A stretch of DNA of 64,000 nucleotides from assembly GCA_964035575.1 (NCBI GenBank), contig OZ037864.1, positions 1,488,001 through 1,552,000 on the forward strand, given 5' to 3'. The translations under genes were made by a program, and so were the position numbers. The notes beneath the pieces are model-generated. The model was not told the DNA's origin and did no database searches. It worked only from the letters and a program-made list of their open reading frames with translations. Origin of the DNA: Rhynchopus sp. YZ270_cl-10 (lineage: Eukaryota > Euglenozoa > Diplonemea > Diplonemida > Diplonemidae). Positions 33,371 to 45,900 of the stretch are shown here, in pieces; the stretch's first letter is position 1, and each line of letters starts with the position of its first letter.

Positions 33371-35722
33371 ATGAGTCTCAAAACAAAACTTTACAAAAGA
33401 AAGGCAGCACTGTGGTATGTTCCTTACGCACCTCATCCTCCCGAGCTCCCCCGCTCCTCCCCTATTTCAGGGTCTAACATCAGGCACTCCGCTAGGTACT
33501 AAAGTTCTGTTGATTGTCAACAGAACTTTTTGAAAATGGGGAAAAAAAAAAAAAAAAAAAAGTTCTGCTGAGTGGTTCAGACCCGTTCTACTTGTCAAAA
33601 AAGCTCAGGAGAAGAAGATATGGAGAGGTGAGTGCTCAAACGTCCCAAAAAAGTCAAAATCGGGCGTTGAAAAAAAAAAAAAGTTGCGTACCGTCGCCTG
33701 CGGCGCAAGCATGTACCCCACCACGTGGACCATCAACAGAACATTTTCAAAATCGGAAATCCTAGCGGAGAGCCTGGTCTAACATGCAAAAAAAAAAAAA
33801 AAAAACACCGGTACAAACAGGCTTTGCGCTAACTTCTGGCCCTTGGCCCGGGATTTTTGGAGATTTTTTGTGGTGCGTTTTTTTTTTTTGCAAACCGGGG
33901 TTTCCTTAAGAAAACCAGAGAATCTCATAGTTCAGAGTAAGGGTACTTAAGAGCGTTTTTGTACACACATGTGACCCCACCGTGGAGAGCAATCACCTCG
34001 CGCAATCAAAAGAAAGCAGAGAAAAGGGAAAAGAAAAAAAAGAAAAAAGTTGGGTACCGTGCGCCTGCGGCGCTGCCTGTTCCCTACCCTACTTTATTTT
34101 TAAACATGATGTACTTATGTACATCAGTGTTCATTTTCTTTTGAGTACGACAATGCGCTGCTGAACCGTCTCCACCCTAGCTGCGTGAGGGCGGCACCCC
34201 CTCCAAGGCCACAACCGTCCTGGTTTTGTTCTCACTCTTCTCTGTGGTCACAGAAACCCCATAGCTTCTTCAGTACATTGGTATTTCCAGTCACAGCACA
34301 ATTTCATGACAAGTTGGGTTTTCAGACTGAAAATGACCCTTGTTTACGGTATGGGTTCATATTTTGCGAAAATTTAAGTCACTGAAATTTTGTCCATTTT
34401 TCCGTATACACCCCACCACAAGCCGGGATTGGTTCGGAAATGCAACAAAACGACCTCTTGGGCGGAACAAAGGATATTTACGCGCTTTTTGAGACCGGGG
34501 TTTCTTTACTAGAACCAGAGAATCTCATACTTCAGAGTACGGGTACTTTAGAGTGTTTTCACACACACCGTGGAGAGCAATCACCTTGCACAATCAAAAG
34601 AAAGCAGAGAAAAGGGAAAAGGAAAAAGGAAAAAGTTGGGTACCGTGCGCCTGCGGCGCTACCTGTTCCCAGTCAAAAACACCACAATTTCATCTGAATT
34701 TGGGTTTTCACTGAAAACCCAAATTCAGACTGAAAATGCCCCTTGTTTAAGAGTATGGGTTCATATTTGTGAAAATTTAAGTCACTAAAAATTTGTCCAT
34801 TTTTCCGAATATGCCCCACCACAGCGCGGGATTGGCTCGGAAATGCCACAAAACACTGTTTTTTCACCCCCAGACGTAACCCTATTTGAGGTGCGTTTTT
34901 TTGGGCCCGAAACACGATTTTTCAGATTTTTTTCCAAAAGTTAGCGCGAAGCCTGGGTACAAAACTAAAGTGTACTTCGGGAGTTTTTGTTTCGGGACCT
35001 CAGCATCTTACCCATTACACTTCTCTCAACTTCTCTTTTTTGCCCAGTTCTGAAAAGCTCAACTGAGTATCTTCTTTCCAAATCTGCTCGCAATGCAGGT
35101 CTTGAACTGCCCCACACTTCTTGCATGGCACCCTCAGTATAAGGATCCTGTGGAAAGAAATTGTGGCTGCTATCTAGTGATAGTAGTCTATAATCAAACA
35201 AAAGCTTTTTTGCAACCTCACATGTCCTTTACCCTCTCCTCTTCTCTCAGGTGCGAATCTGTGGGCAGTGCGGTGACTTCTGTCGGTGGTGGCACGGTGA
35301 ACCTGCTGAACAGTGTGTACAAGGCGTACTTCAAGAGCAATGCACGGCGGGTGAGCCATTCGCTGCCTGGGCAGACGCGGCAGCAGGAGACGTGGGGCAA
35401 GGCGTGGGGGCGGTGGCTGACCCGCCTTGGGCTGCGCAGCAGGAAGCGTGTCGTGCGGCGCAAGCGCAACGCCCGCCATCTGCAGAGCCTCGAGAGCGAG
35501 CTCGAGATGCTCAAGGCACAGCTCAACAAGGCTGTGTCCGACGCACAGCCCACACCTACCGCACCCGCCTCCTCGTCCGGCTGGCCCACATCAACCTCGC
35601 CACCACAAACCACACAGTACGTCACCTCCCCCTCCAAGCTCCCAGAGTGCCCAACAAAGAAGGCACGCCCACCACCACCGCCGCGCCGTGGCAGCACTGC
35701 TGCGATGCCCACGAAGGTATGA
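33371..35722 (+). CDS. Small basic coiled-coil/proline-rich protein, split by a repeat-filled intron
   Basis: Two exons are proposed: 33371-33414 (MSLKTKLYKRKAAL plus two bases) and 35251-35722, joined in phase (AAL-W-CESVGSAV) across an 1836-nt intron with a GTATGT donor and a CTTCTCTCAG acceptor. The 171-aa product has an N-terminal Gly/Val/Thr stretch, a tryptophan- and arginine-rich basic segment, a predicted coiled coil (SLESELEMLKAQLNKA) and a proline/serine tail (PPPPPRRGS). The last codons CCCACGAAG-GTATGA look like another donor, as used at the Kelch gene's exon 1 end, so the true 3' end may lie further on; I could not find a convincing next exon. Function unknown. The first exon is short, so the join needs transcript support. 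Confidence 0.45.
33498..33530. repeat. Inverted repeat at the start of the intronic repeat block
   Basis: AAAGTTCTGTTGA and its reverse complement are separated by three bases, forming a strong hairpin just inside the large intron of the small gene. Confidence 0.7.
33890..34860. repeat. Duplicated ~600-bp repeat unit in the intron
   Basis: Two diverged direct copies, about 33890-34470 and 34490-34860. Shared landmarks are the CCGGGGTTTC start, CCAGAGAATCTCATA, GTGGAGAGCAATCACCT, TTGGGTACCGTGCGCCTGCGG, and a tail with GAAAATTTAAGTCACT and ATATGCCCCACCACA. A tail copy also occurs inside the MITE-like element near 40265-40365, and a partial CGCCGCAGGCGCACGGTACG occurs at about 49032-49051, so this is a dispersed family. 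Confidence 0.65.
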
Positions 35723-38700
35723 ATGGGTTTTATCGTTGTGTGTACGCAATGCTTATGCTTACGTGTACAACAAACACCATCTGCGCAAATGGCTAACTAA
35801 TTATGAAAGGCTGATGTTCATTTTCACACATACCAACTTTCTCTTGTACAAAAAGGGGGGGGTGTTCACATAATATCAACCTGCTCACCAACGGTACCCG
35901 TACTCTGGTGCTGAGTAAAAGAGACACCAGGCGGATCGCAAGATCCCACACCATGGCCAACATTGAGTACAGACCCTAGGTTCCCCAAGCGGGTCCTTCG
36001 GCGATTGTCGACAAACAAAAACCCCAACACAAAACAGCTGCGTCTGCGCCCCGTCAGGGATGCACCTATGGTGGAGGAGGAGGCTGCAGTGTGATAGGGA
36101 TGAGGAGAAGAGAGAGAAAGAGAGTCGTGTGATTGGTGCTTGACTGCGAGCTTTTGTTTGTGATCTATCATCTTGCCTGCATCCAGGGCAGGCGAGCATC
36201 GGCAGGGGAGAGCGGAATTGTGCTTTGCGAAATAACAGAACCAAAACCCCCGACGCGAGAGCTTGTTTTTGTTGGCGTTGTTGTGCAGCCCCAGCAGCTG
36301 ATATTGTCTCATGTGTGTTTGAATGCACGTGCAATGCTTCACTATGTTTGCCGTCTGTTTTCCCTGTTTGTTTCGTTTTCTCAAATCGGAACGTCTCCTT
36401 CGTGAGGTGTTTGCATTGTTTTGTTTTGCGATGAAATTGCCACAATAATTGATGTTTTGTGCAAAAAAATGCGTTATTAACCCACCTGCTGGTGGCGCAC
36501 AATTAAAAAACTGAACAAGCGCAAGGGGCAACAAAAATATCTGTCAATAGAGGAACAGGGCCCACTTTCTCGGTGTGTACACGCAAGGCACATTCATCTG
36601 ACAAGTTTTTATTTTATTTCCAACCCAATGAACTTGGAGAAGAAATGGTTTCACAGATTAAACACGCGAGACTTCGATTCATCTGATAACCTTTTATTCT
36701 CTTCTGTGTGGTCGCAACATTATCTTGGTTTTTTTTTTTTGTCCGATTTTGAGAAAATCGTTATTTTTGTGTACCCTATTTGGAACACCCCCGGAAATTT
36801 TCCGGGGCGTTCCAAGTATGATTTATGTATCTTTTCAAGATTCATTTTGTTTGGAAACAAAAAGTGTTTTCTGTTTGAATGACCATGACGGTGTTATTTT
36901 TTTTTTTGTCCGGAACAGCGAGAAGTTTGGTTTTTATTTTCGATATTTTTCAAACGTTGTTTTCTTTTTTATTGTTATTTTTCCTCTCTCACACTCGCTG
37001 TTCTCTCCCGCCCTAGTCTAGCCTACAAAAAACCCCGTCTTGCACTACAACAAACACGAGGATGGATCAATTGTGAACCGATGAATGTCCCCACCACGAG
37101 AGGAACATTCACTCTGCTCAAACTGTCTTCCTTTTTTTGAAGTTCTTCCTTTGGAAGGCTCAACGAAACAACACAAAATATTTTCTTTTTCCACCCCCTC
37201 TCCGTTCTTGTGCCAAAAAATGAAAGCTAACAGTCGGAATTGAAGACATCCGGGTACACCAAACCATTCCAAAAAGAAGAAAGTGCGCATCCAGCGTGTG
37301 TGCACTTACCAAGTTATCTTTTGAAAGATATGGCAGATTTATCTATTTGTGGTATATATTTCAAAAGATTTCAATAATTTAAATGCAAAAGTGGGTAGTA
37401 CCTAAGAGCGTACCATTACCCTGGTATTGTGTAAATGTGCATTCTCTGTTTTTGTTGTGATTTGAATCATTTCTCTTTGAATGGAAAGTATATGAAATTG
37501 CGTATTTCCCCCGCACCCTCGCCAACGCTTTATCTTCTCCCTGAATTGAAAGGAGGCGTTAGGAGGGTGTCTAAAAAGGTCAAAAACGGAAAAAACGGAA
37601 AAAAAGGTAGAAAAATTTGGGGTGTTTTTGACCAAAAAAAGAGTGAGGGGAGTTGGGTCCAGTCATAGGGGAGTATAGCAATTTTTAAAAAATTCTACCA
37701 AAAATGCACAGCATTTTTCAAGCACATAGGCAGATTTTCGCTTTTTTTATAAAAAATTGAGGAACCGAAATATCCCACTGTAGCTGTCCTCGAAAACGGC
37801 CTCTGAGGTCGGAGCCCAAAATGGGCCCGTTCTTCCTGCGGAAAGTAGTGCGCACACTGTACATATCTCCGAAGATGAACGGTATAGGTCGGGGCTCGCA
37901 GAAACAACCTCAAAATACTTGCAGCTTGCGAGTCTCCGTGTTCTTGAAGGGTGGGACGTAGAGGGAGAAGGCAGCGATCACATTGAAGTCGTCCATTAAG
38001 GATTCAATATTTCCGGAGGTCTGACTTCGGATACTGCCATCCAATGCCATCGCTTTGGGAGAGTGACTTGCCTTGCGTCATCGGATGACTCCAGGGCTTG
38101 CGCAAACTTTAAGGTTTCGGGACCGCTTGTGAAAAATAGGGCTCTGGTGCATGTTGAGGAAGAGGGGAGCCGGTCATCTCCGGAATGTTGCTTTGTGAAG
38201 CCTCCTGCTGACCACCTGTAAAACCGCCTCAATCGCGTGGTTCGTGATCGCTGTGATTGCTCCTTCGTGTCTGAGGAGTATTGGAGCACCCTCCGCTTGA
38301 TGGCAGACGGCCTGACGCAGACGCTTGGGGCTCACACACCCTCGGTGCTACAGGATCTTGAGGGTTTGACGCACTGTTGGCTGCGTGCTCGGTGGATCAC
38401 AAGAAGAGGTTGAAGCTTGTAGACACCAGCACCGGCACGAGTCAAGTCACAAGGAGCTTCGGAGAACTGACGTGCGGTGGGGAAGGTTCCCTCCGACCGT
38501 CCGGACTTGGCGGTCTGCACCCCCATCCTCGTCAAGAATTGGCTAGAGCACATGGCACCCAGAGCAGTGACCGGTCCGACGGTCGCACGTGAGCGTCGCT
38601 CCTCCGGAAGCTGGTGGCCCAAGTGGCCCAAGTCCACACGGACTAGAGGCCGCCGATGAGCAGGAAACTGCAGGAGGGGACACAAGGGCTAACGAAACCA

Positions 38701-38724
38701 TGGTAATGGGCCTATGTGGGGTTA
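35723..38724. other. Gene-poor region
   Basis: AT-rich sequence with homopolymers. A 36-bp near-perfect palindrome lies at 36780-36815. Stretches at about 37900-38700 have coding-like composition in short frames on both strands but no recognisable family or intact frame. I see no supported gene. Confidence 0.5.
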
Positions 38725-39690
38725 CAGACGTGTATATGGTGTAACCACAGATGCTCAAAACACCCGATTTTTACGTTTTTTTGCATTTTTCGGTGCCCCC
38801 AGACCCACCCCAGGGGTCCAAAAATTTTTCGAAAAAAAAATTTTTTTTTTCAGATTTTGCTAAGGTAAAATGTGACTGTGAAAACGATCCTCAAAATAGA
38901 GGATCCTCAAAATTCCCGTTTTTCCCTTTTTTCCCCTTTCCCCTTAGTCATTTTTCCCGTTGCCTTGTCGAAAAAAAAATTTTCCGGGTCAAAAAAAAAA
39001 AGTGAAAATTTTTCACAAATTTCGATCCTACGACCACCCACAGGTGACGAAAACTCGATTTTCGTGGAAAAAAAAAATTTTTTTTTTGGGTCAAACAGCG
39101 CCTTGCCTATAGTATAGCCTTGTTCAGAGACGTGTATATGGTGTAACCACAGATGCTCAAAACACCCGATTTTTGCGTTTTTTTTCATTTTTCGGTGCCC
39201 CCAGACCCACCCCAGGGGGCCAAAAATTTTTCGAAAAAAAAAATTTTTTTTTCGGATTTTGCTAAGGTAAAATGTGACTGTGAAAAATGATCCTCAAAAT
39301 AGAGGATCCTCAAAATTCCCGTTTTTCCCTTTTTTCCCTTTTCCCCTTAGTAATTTTTCCCGTTGCCTTGTCGAAAAAAAATTTTTTGGGTCAAAAAAAA
39401 AAAGTGAAAATTTTTCACAAATTTCGATCCTACGACCACCCACAGGTGACGAAAACTCGGTTTTCGTGAAAAAAAAATTTTTTTTTTTGGGTCAAACACG
39501 GCCTTGCCTAGCCACTTTTGGGTATATGTAGGCTTGTTCAGAGACGTGTTTTTGGTGTAACCACAGATGCTCAAAACAGCCGATTTTTGCGTTTTTTGGC
39601 ATTTTTCGGCCCCAAGACCCACCCCAGGGGGCCAAAAAATTTTCGAAAAAAAAATTTTTTTTTCACCTGAAAATTGCCTTGTCAAAAAAA
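38725..39690. repeat. Three tandem copies of a ~405-bp repeat
   Basis: Units start at about 38727, 39128 and 39540 with GACGTGT-T-TGGTGTAACCACAGATGCTCAAAAC and share CCCAGACCCACCCCAGGG, alternating A8/T8 runs and CCTACGACCACCCACAGGTGACG. The third unit is shorter. There is no coding capacity. The A-tract/T-tract alternation suggests an intrinsically bent or easily melted sequence. Confidence 0.85.
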
Positions 39691-40100
39691 AAAAAAAATT
39701 TTTTTTTTTTTGGAAAAAAAAGTGGCAAAGACAAAGGGAAAAACGGGAGAAAAGGGAAAAACGGGAAATTTGAACACCCTCCTTAGGAGGTTCTTACAAA
39801 ACTCTCTTTTCTTTGCTTGATTCAATAGGCAGGGTTCACAATAAGCTTCGTTGCGAACTGACGATAACGGAAAGATGAGAGCGGATCCTACACCCTTTCA
39901 AAAGTTTATTTTTTAAAGATGCGAATTTGGGGTACGGGGAAAGTGCAGTGCACCGGAAGACAGAGGAAATAAATCACATGTCATCCCCCATATTTTTTTT
40001 GAACGAAATAAAGCGAAACAAAACCAGCATAGTTAGATAGTGCGCACACCCCCTCTGAGGGTTTCTGCACTGATTTTTTTTTTTTATCACACAAATATTT

Positions 40101-40550
40101 TACTGGGGGGGGCCGAATAAACGAGGTAATTCGAATAAAGCACGTACGTCGAATAAAGCACGCATTTGAAAAATGGGATTTTTGCTTTTTTTTGCGTCGA
40201 ATAAAGCACGTACGTGCTTTATTCGACTTTTTGAACTTTTCCTGTGTTGTGACAAGGTAGTTCGTATTTTGTGAAAATTTAAGTCGCTGAAATTTTGTCC
40301 ATTTTTCCGAATATGCCCCACCACAAGCCGGGATTGGCTCGGAAATGCAGCAAAATCACCTCTTGGGCGAAAAAAAATCGAAAAAAAAATTGCGACTGGA
40401 AAAACTTTCCAAAAAGTTCAAAAAGGCGAATAAAGCACGTACGTGCTTTATTCGCCTTTTCGAACTTTTTTTTTTTTTAAAACCTCAGGATCTGAAGTGT
40501 AGGGACGCCTAATAAAACACGTACGTGCTTTATTCGACCCCCCCCAGTAA
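40101..40550. mobile_element. MITE-like element with TACTGGGGGGGG termini and internal perfect palindromes
   Basis: The ends are inverted (left CTGGGGGGGGCCGAATAAA, right ending TTTATTCGACCCCCCCCAG; one mismatch in ~19 bp) and flanked by TA, as for Tc1/mariner/pogo-type insertions. Inside are a 30-bp perfect palindrome (40197-40226) and a 40-bp perfect one (40421-40460, about 60 bp with one mismatch pair). Both are built from AATAAAGCACGT and its complement. The interior 40265-40365 matches the dispersed repeat seen at 34340-34470. No transposase is encoded. Confidence 0.7.
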
Positions 40551-41521
40551 CATGGATAGACGAACTTCAGAAGATGTTCATTTCAACTCAAAATTTACAT
40601 TTTTTTCACTTCAAGATGCCAAAAAGAATTTTTGATGCGGGGGTGTGTGTTAGCAAGATCTTTGTGTATCCATGTTTCAGAAAACAAAATTTAAACCCGA
40701 AAAACTAACGAAAAAACCGAGACCAGCAACAGAAATGCAAAAGGCTCGCTAAAAGGGGGGTAACCCGAGGGACTCACAGAACGAAGCCATTCCCTGTACG
40801 CCATTCCGTTTGGCAGTAATGCGTTTTACCTCTATTATCAGAATTCCCGTTCAAGGTGACTCAGGACGAAGCTCGCGAGGCAAATGTTCATCGTGCAAAA
40901 CTTTTCTTTGAAAGATGTTGTCGTTGGCCTCCAAGGCACGCGATTTCATTTTTTTTTGTTTTTATTTTCCAAGAAGAGCACCTGGGCAGTTCTTACTGCA
41001 GTCCGGCTACATAGGGCACCTCTTCCTATCTCCCCCATTTGTCCTACTGTGCGACGCATGCATTGAGACAACAACGAAAAAAAACCAAAAACAAAACACA
41101 CAAAAAAACGATCACTTCGCAAGATGTTTGAGAGGAAAATTCAGATTTTGGGTGTATTCCCCTGATCGGAGTATTGCCTTCAAAACTACATCTTTGTGCG
41201 GCTGTGCACGTTCACAGAGGTTGCTACCAGAAGGTGTGTTTGTTTCCTTCCGCCACCCCCTCACTCCCCTCCCCCACTACGTCTATATTTGGAAAATTTG
41301 TTTCTTTTGTTTTTAACTCTGGGTTCTGGCTTATATGGAATATTCAAAGTAAACGGACCCCCACCCAACCTCTCCCAAGATGGCTTACCTTTCTACGCAA
41401 CCCCTGCCCCTTCCTCTGTTCCCCTCTCCCTCTCAAGCATCGTGACATCGTGACAGGTGCTTTACTTCTCATTTGACGCTATCATTTGTTTGGGATGCAA
41501 AGCGCGTGAAGAGGAGTGCAT
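40551..41521. other. Intergenic region upstream of the RS/FxPxxN gene
   Basis: AT-rich, becoming C/T-rich after 41220. CATCGTGACAG near 41445-41455 is a possible 3' splice site 66 nt before the next start. No gene seen. Confidence 0.5.
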
Positions 41522-42697
41522 ATGGTTGCGATGTTGGATTCTCTTCAGAATTTGAGGTATGATAAGGACGCGTCTCACGAGGCAACACGGTCACATGCGT
41601 CGGTAGCGAGGATCGAGCCGGTGACACGCTTTCAGCAGCAGCAAGGTGCGGCAGTGGAGGCACCGAGGGATGTGCCTGTGTTGGGTGCGTTGCAGAACCT
41701 GCGCTACGAGGACACACCACGTGCACGTGCCAAGGCGACAGAGACGTGCCTGCAGGCGCTCCTCCACACGTCGCTCTACGGTGATGCAGACGACACTGCC
41801 TCAGAAGACATCGTCATCTGCAGCCCCTTCGCAGACGGCCTCGCCCTGGTGGAGGAGATGCTCCCGCCACAGCATGCGTACCGCAGCCGCAGCAGTGAGA
41901 GCAGAAGCAGAAGCAGAAGCAGAAGTAGAGATAGCAGGAGGTACAAAGGCGAACGCAGCAGAAGTCGCAGCAGAGACAGAAGCGCGTCCGCACTCCACGA
42001 CCTACCGCTTCTGAAGGAAATCAACCCGTACCCACGTCTGCAGGCATCGGGGTGCGGATCGCATGTCTTTTCGACGGATATCCGTGCGGACAAAAGGCTT
42101 GTGCATACTACGCGGAAGTCGTGTAAAAACAACTTGGATATTATCCGCGAGACACGGCTTTCGCCTGCGAAGGAGAAGAAGAAGGAAAAGAAGACGAAAG
42201 TACCGCCACCGCCGGCAGCACCGCCACTGGACCCAGACGTGGATGAGTTTGTTCCTCAGGTGGGCATGCGGGTGTTTGACCGGCAGGGTGTACGCAGGGC
42301 GATGCCGCGTGCGTATGTGTACCACACACCACGCAAGGCGGAGAAGCGTGTGAACGCAGAGAAGGCTGCGGTGGAGGACTGCAGCTTCCGCCCACAGATC
42401 AATGCGGGTGCAGAGGAGCGCAAGCGGCTCGGGGCGTGGTGGGTGGGGCTCGCAAAGCGGCCTAAAAAAGAGGTTCAGAAGGAGGTCGTGGAGGAGACCT
42501 TCCCCTTCCAACCAAACGTCAACAGCAGCACACGAAGCCCTACACGCAGAGCAGGCCCAGTCGCCTCAGAGCGTCTCTTCTCAGACTTCACCGCACGAAA
42601 GCGGCGAAGAGAAAACGACATCCGCATCAAAAAAGAGCTTGACGAGAAAAAATTCAAAGCCAACCACGCGAAAGTGATGCAACACGAAAAAAGTTAG
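41522..42697 (+). CDS. RS-rich protein with FxPxxN repeat motifs (cytoskeletal/flagellar type)
   Basis: 391 aa, single exon. Two N-terminal LQNLRY motifs (around residues 8 and 60) suggest a short internal duplication. Residues ~122-160 are an Arg-Ser dipeptide tract (SRSRSRSRSRDSRR). After a proline-rich linker there are two FxPxxN units, CSFRPQINAGAEERKRLG and FPFQPNVNSSTRS followed by ERLFSDFTARKRRR. This F-x-P-x-(I/V)-N...RL pattern is widespread in protist axonemal and cytoskeletal proteins. The C terminus is Lys-rich and helical. Start chosen at the first in-frame ATG (41522); 41531 is also possible. No enzymatic domain; function unknown. Confidence 0.65.
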   Translation: MVAMLDSLQNLRYDKDASHEATRSHASVARIEPVTRFQQQQGAAVEAPRDVPVLGALQNLRYEDTPRARAKATETCLQALLHTSLYGDADDTASEDIVICSPFADGLALVEEMLPPQHAYRSRSSESRSRSRSRSRDSRRYKGERSRSRSRDRSASALHDLPLLKEINPYPRLQASGCGSHVFSTDIRADKRLVHTTRKSCKNNLDIIRETRLSPAKEKKKEKKTKVPPPPAAPPLDPDVDEFVPQVGMRVFDRQGVRRAMPRAYVYHTPRKAEKRVNAEKAAVEDCSFRPQINAGAEERKRLGAWWVGLAKRPKKEVQKEVVEETFPFQPNVNSSTRSPTRRAGPVASERLFSDFTARKRRRENDIRIKKELDEKKFKANHAKVMQHEKS

Positions 42698-42939
42698 CAT
42701 CCTTCTGAAAACGGGTTTTTGCGTGAGCAAAAAAAGTTTTCCGATGGGTCGTTATTATTATGTTTTTTTGTTTGTATTTTTATAGAGCATCGTGTACGGA
42801 CTAGAGAACAAAGAAGCTACCCCCCCCCCTCCCCTTTTCCGTTTCCGTTTCCTTTTCATTCCACACCACCAGCCTCTCCACTCACAGCTGCGCACTTATC
42901 CTACACATGTAAAAAACAAGCCGCAGAACATAGAACAGA

Positions 42940-45900
42940 ATGTCTAACGCCAACAGCTTTCTGAGTAGCAACGACCGCGATGCTTTGAGGTATGCCTTCC
43001 CCTTCCCTTTCCCATTCACCACAACGCTGTGCAGGGAGAGGTACAAATATTTCCGCCGTACGGAGCGTGAACGCATCGATGCTGTAGAGCTGGGCTTGAA
43101 GGACCGCGAACGGCTGCGTCTGTTCGAGAGGCAGCTGAAGTACCCGCGTGTCCCCACGGAGATGTTCTCGCAGTGGCTAAAGGAGGTGAAAGGCATTGAC
43201 AGCGGGAACGCTGACAAGCACAGCCTCCGCGAGCTGAACAAGGTGCTGAAGGCAATCGAGAAGTTGGACGACATTGACGTCGAAGCCTTCATCCGTTCGT
43301 ATGAGGTAGACATGCAGGCGCGCTTCGACATCAGCTTCTGCCGCTACCAGCACAGGGTCGCTGTGGACTCCTTTGCACTCTTCATCTATGTGCCCTTTGT
43401 GTTCCTCCTGTCCTTCTTCCTCATTGAGGGCAAAGGCCTTGGCACAGGGTACTGGATGAACGCAAACATCGAAGGCTTCTTCCTCGAACAAGAGTTCGAA
43501 AACAGCAACGATCTCCGTTTCGTGAAGACCTACTGGGACATTGGCAGCGACGGCGAGTTTTGGGAGTTCGTGACAGGCCCGCTCATGGGGGGTCTCTGGC
43601 CAAACCCGGGGGAGCCCGCAACTGGTCTGATACAACAGAGTTTAATGGGAATAGGTGGCCTAAAAGTACGACAAATACGCGTGGAAGGGTCAAAATGTTC
43701 CGACAAACTCTCGCGAATGTTCTCCCAGAACGTAGGCGACCTGCTCGCCACAGAGGGCACCGACTACGTTCGCAGCCGCATGGAGGACTTCAGCCCCAGA
43801 TGCTACCCAGAGCTTAACGTTCTCAACACCAACGTGGACGAAGGTCCGTACCCCATCATCGAACGGCTGCATGATGGCATCGCAGCGTTCAGCATGAACG
43901 ACAGCCGCAACCCGAGTGGTTGGAGCGGCGCGCTCAATGGCGGCACAGACTTGCCACCGATGTTTCTCGAACAGGTGTTTATGACCGACGACATGGTGAT
44001 AGAGAGCCAACGGTTCGTGCTCGACGCATTCAAGTACCACACGTGTGACGAGTTCAACGCGAGCAAGAGCTCGTGGCTTAGGGGGAAGTACGGCGTGTAC
44101 CACTGCGGCGGTCACGGCATGGTGATACCGTTCAGTTGGTCCCAGGAAAAGGTTGCGGAGGCATTTGCCACCCTCCAGAACGGCATCACCGTGAACTACG
44201 TCGACCCGCGCACAGGGAAGCAGGAACAAAAGCAGATCGCGTGGTTGGATGCACAGACGCGGTCGCTAGGGTTCGAAATTGTCTTCTACTCGAAGGACAT
44301 CAACCTCTTCAGCTACGCACACTTGCTCGTGGAGAGAACGGCGGCAGGGTGCTACATCCCTGTGAAGGCACTGTCCACGTTTCAGCTCTTCGACTACAGA
44401 GAGCACAGCTTTGCGTACTTCTTCTTCTTAGGTCTCTACGGGCTCTACATCCTGTCGTACTGGGTCGCGTGGATTTGGTCTCTTGCAAAGAACACGATCA
44501 GTGCAATGGGTGGGTACGTCTCCACCATGAACGTGCTGCGCTGCTCGGTAAAGTCCTTCTTCAAGTTCTGGGTTGTGTATGATCTCCTGAACTTGACGCT
44601 CTTCCTTGTGGCGTGGACGTTTCGCACACGCCTGTGGCTGCTCGGACTGACAAACCAGTCGGTGCTGCAGACAGAATACTACCCAGATGAGTACGAGTCC
44701 GTCGCAATGACGTCACAGCTGGACAAGCTTATATCAGCAGGGAACGGCTTCCTCACGTTCTGCCGTGTATTCTACTTCCTGCGACTGAACCCGCACCTCA
44801 ACGTTTTGACGCTGACATTGGAAAAAGCAGCACCCAGTTTGTCAGGAATCATGTTGATTTTCTTGATTGTGTTCATGAGCTTTTCGCTGTTGACGTATGT
44901 CGTGTACGGGCTGACGGTGTTCGACTTCCGCTCATTCGACCAAACGATTTGGACGTTGTGCCGTATGCTGATCGGCGACTTTGACTTCCAAACGCTGATG
45001 ATCGAACGCCGCATCATGACACCTGTGTTCTTCATTGTGTACAATGCACTTGGTGTGTTCCTGCTCTTGAACATGGTTGTTGCCATCCTTGACCAAGCGC
45101 ACAGTCAGGTAATGGGGGAGAAGTACAACCCTGAAAAGCTTCTCAAAGTCATCAACAACAGCGACGACCCTGAACTTGAGATACGCGGCAACCACAACAA
45201 ACGTGCTGCGCGCTTTGGCATGCTCGCAAGCAACCCTATATCGAAGGAGGTGGTGTACTGGGTGCGTGTCGGCTACCTGCAAGCGTTGGTGTTGACGGGG
45301 CAGTACAGCAAGACAGACAAACGTTGGATGAAGAAGCTGCGTGAGGCACAGCGCCACAACCCTCGAGTGTACTGGGGTCAGCGTGTGGAGGATATGGAGA
45401 TCAAAATGAACACTTACAACTTCTCCGACCGGTGCCGCCTGATCAGCCGCCAATTTGACAGCATCTTGATGGACAAGTTTGGGAAGGATTTCAAGCTTTT
45501 GGCTGACACTCTTGTGTTCGAGCCTGCACAGGCAATGCGGGAAGAGCCTGGTGCACTCCTCAGCCAAGTCCTGCATTTCCATCACCTGTGGCGTATCAAA
45601 GTTGAGGCCGTGACGCAGACAGGTAAGACTGTGAAGGAGCAGAAAGAAAAGGAGGAAAAAGAGTATGTCTATTGACCCATACCAAACCCTCAATTCTCTT
45701 CCACACTGCAGACACGAAAAGATACTACTGAAAGAGTTTTTGAGGGAGCAGGAGAAGTTCAAAGAAGAGTCGCGCAACGACACGAAACGGCGTCTCAAGA
45801 TCATCCTCGGGAGGTTTGTGCACTACCCACACCCCAGCACACCCCAGCACACCACACACACACACACATGGGGCCATATTCTGAGCAAGAATTACCCCTA

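Noticed and set aside
35880-36540. Minus-strand frames of 205-222 aa
   Set aside because: Two overlapping frames with no family motif in a low-complexity region; treated as chance.
37900-38700. Possible gene or gene remnant
   Set aside because: Short coding-like stretches occur in different frames and strands, with no recognisable domain, start or splice pattern.
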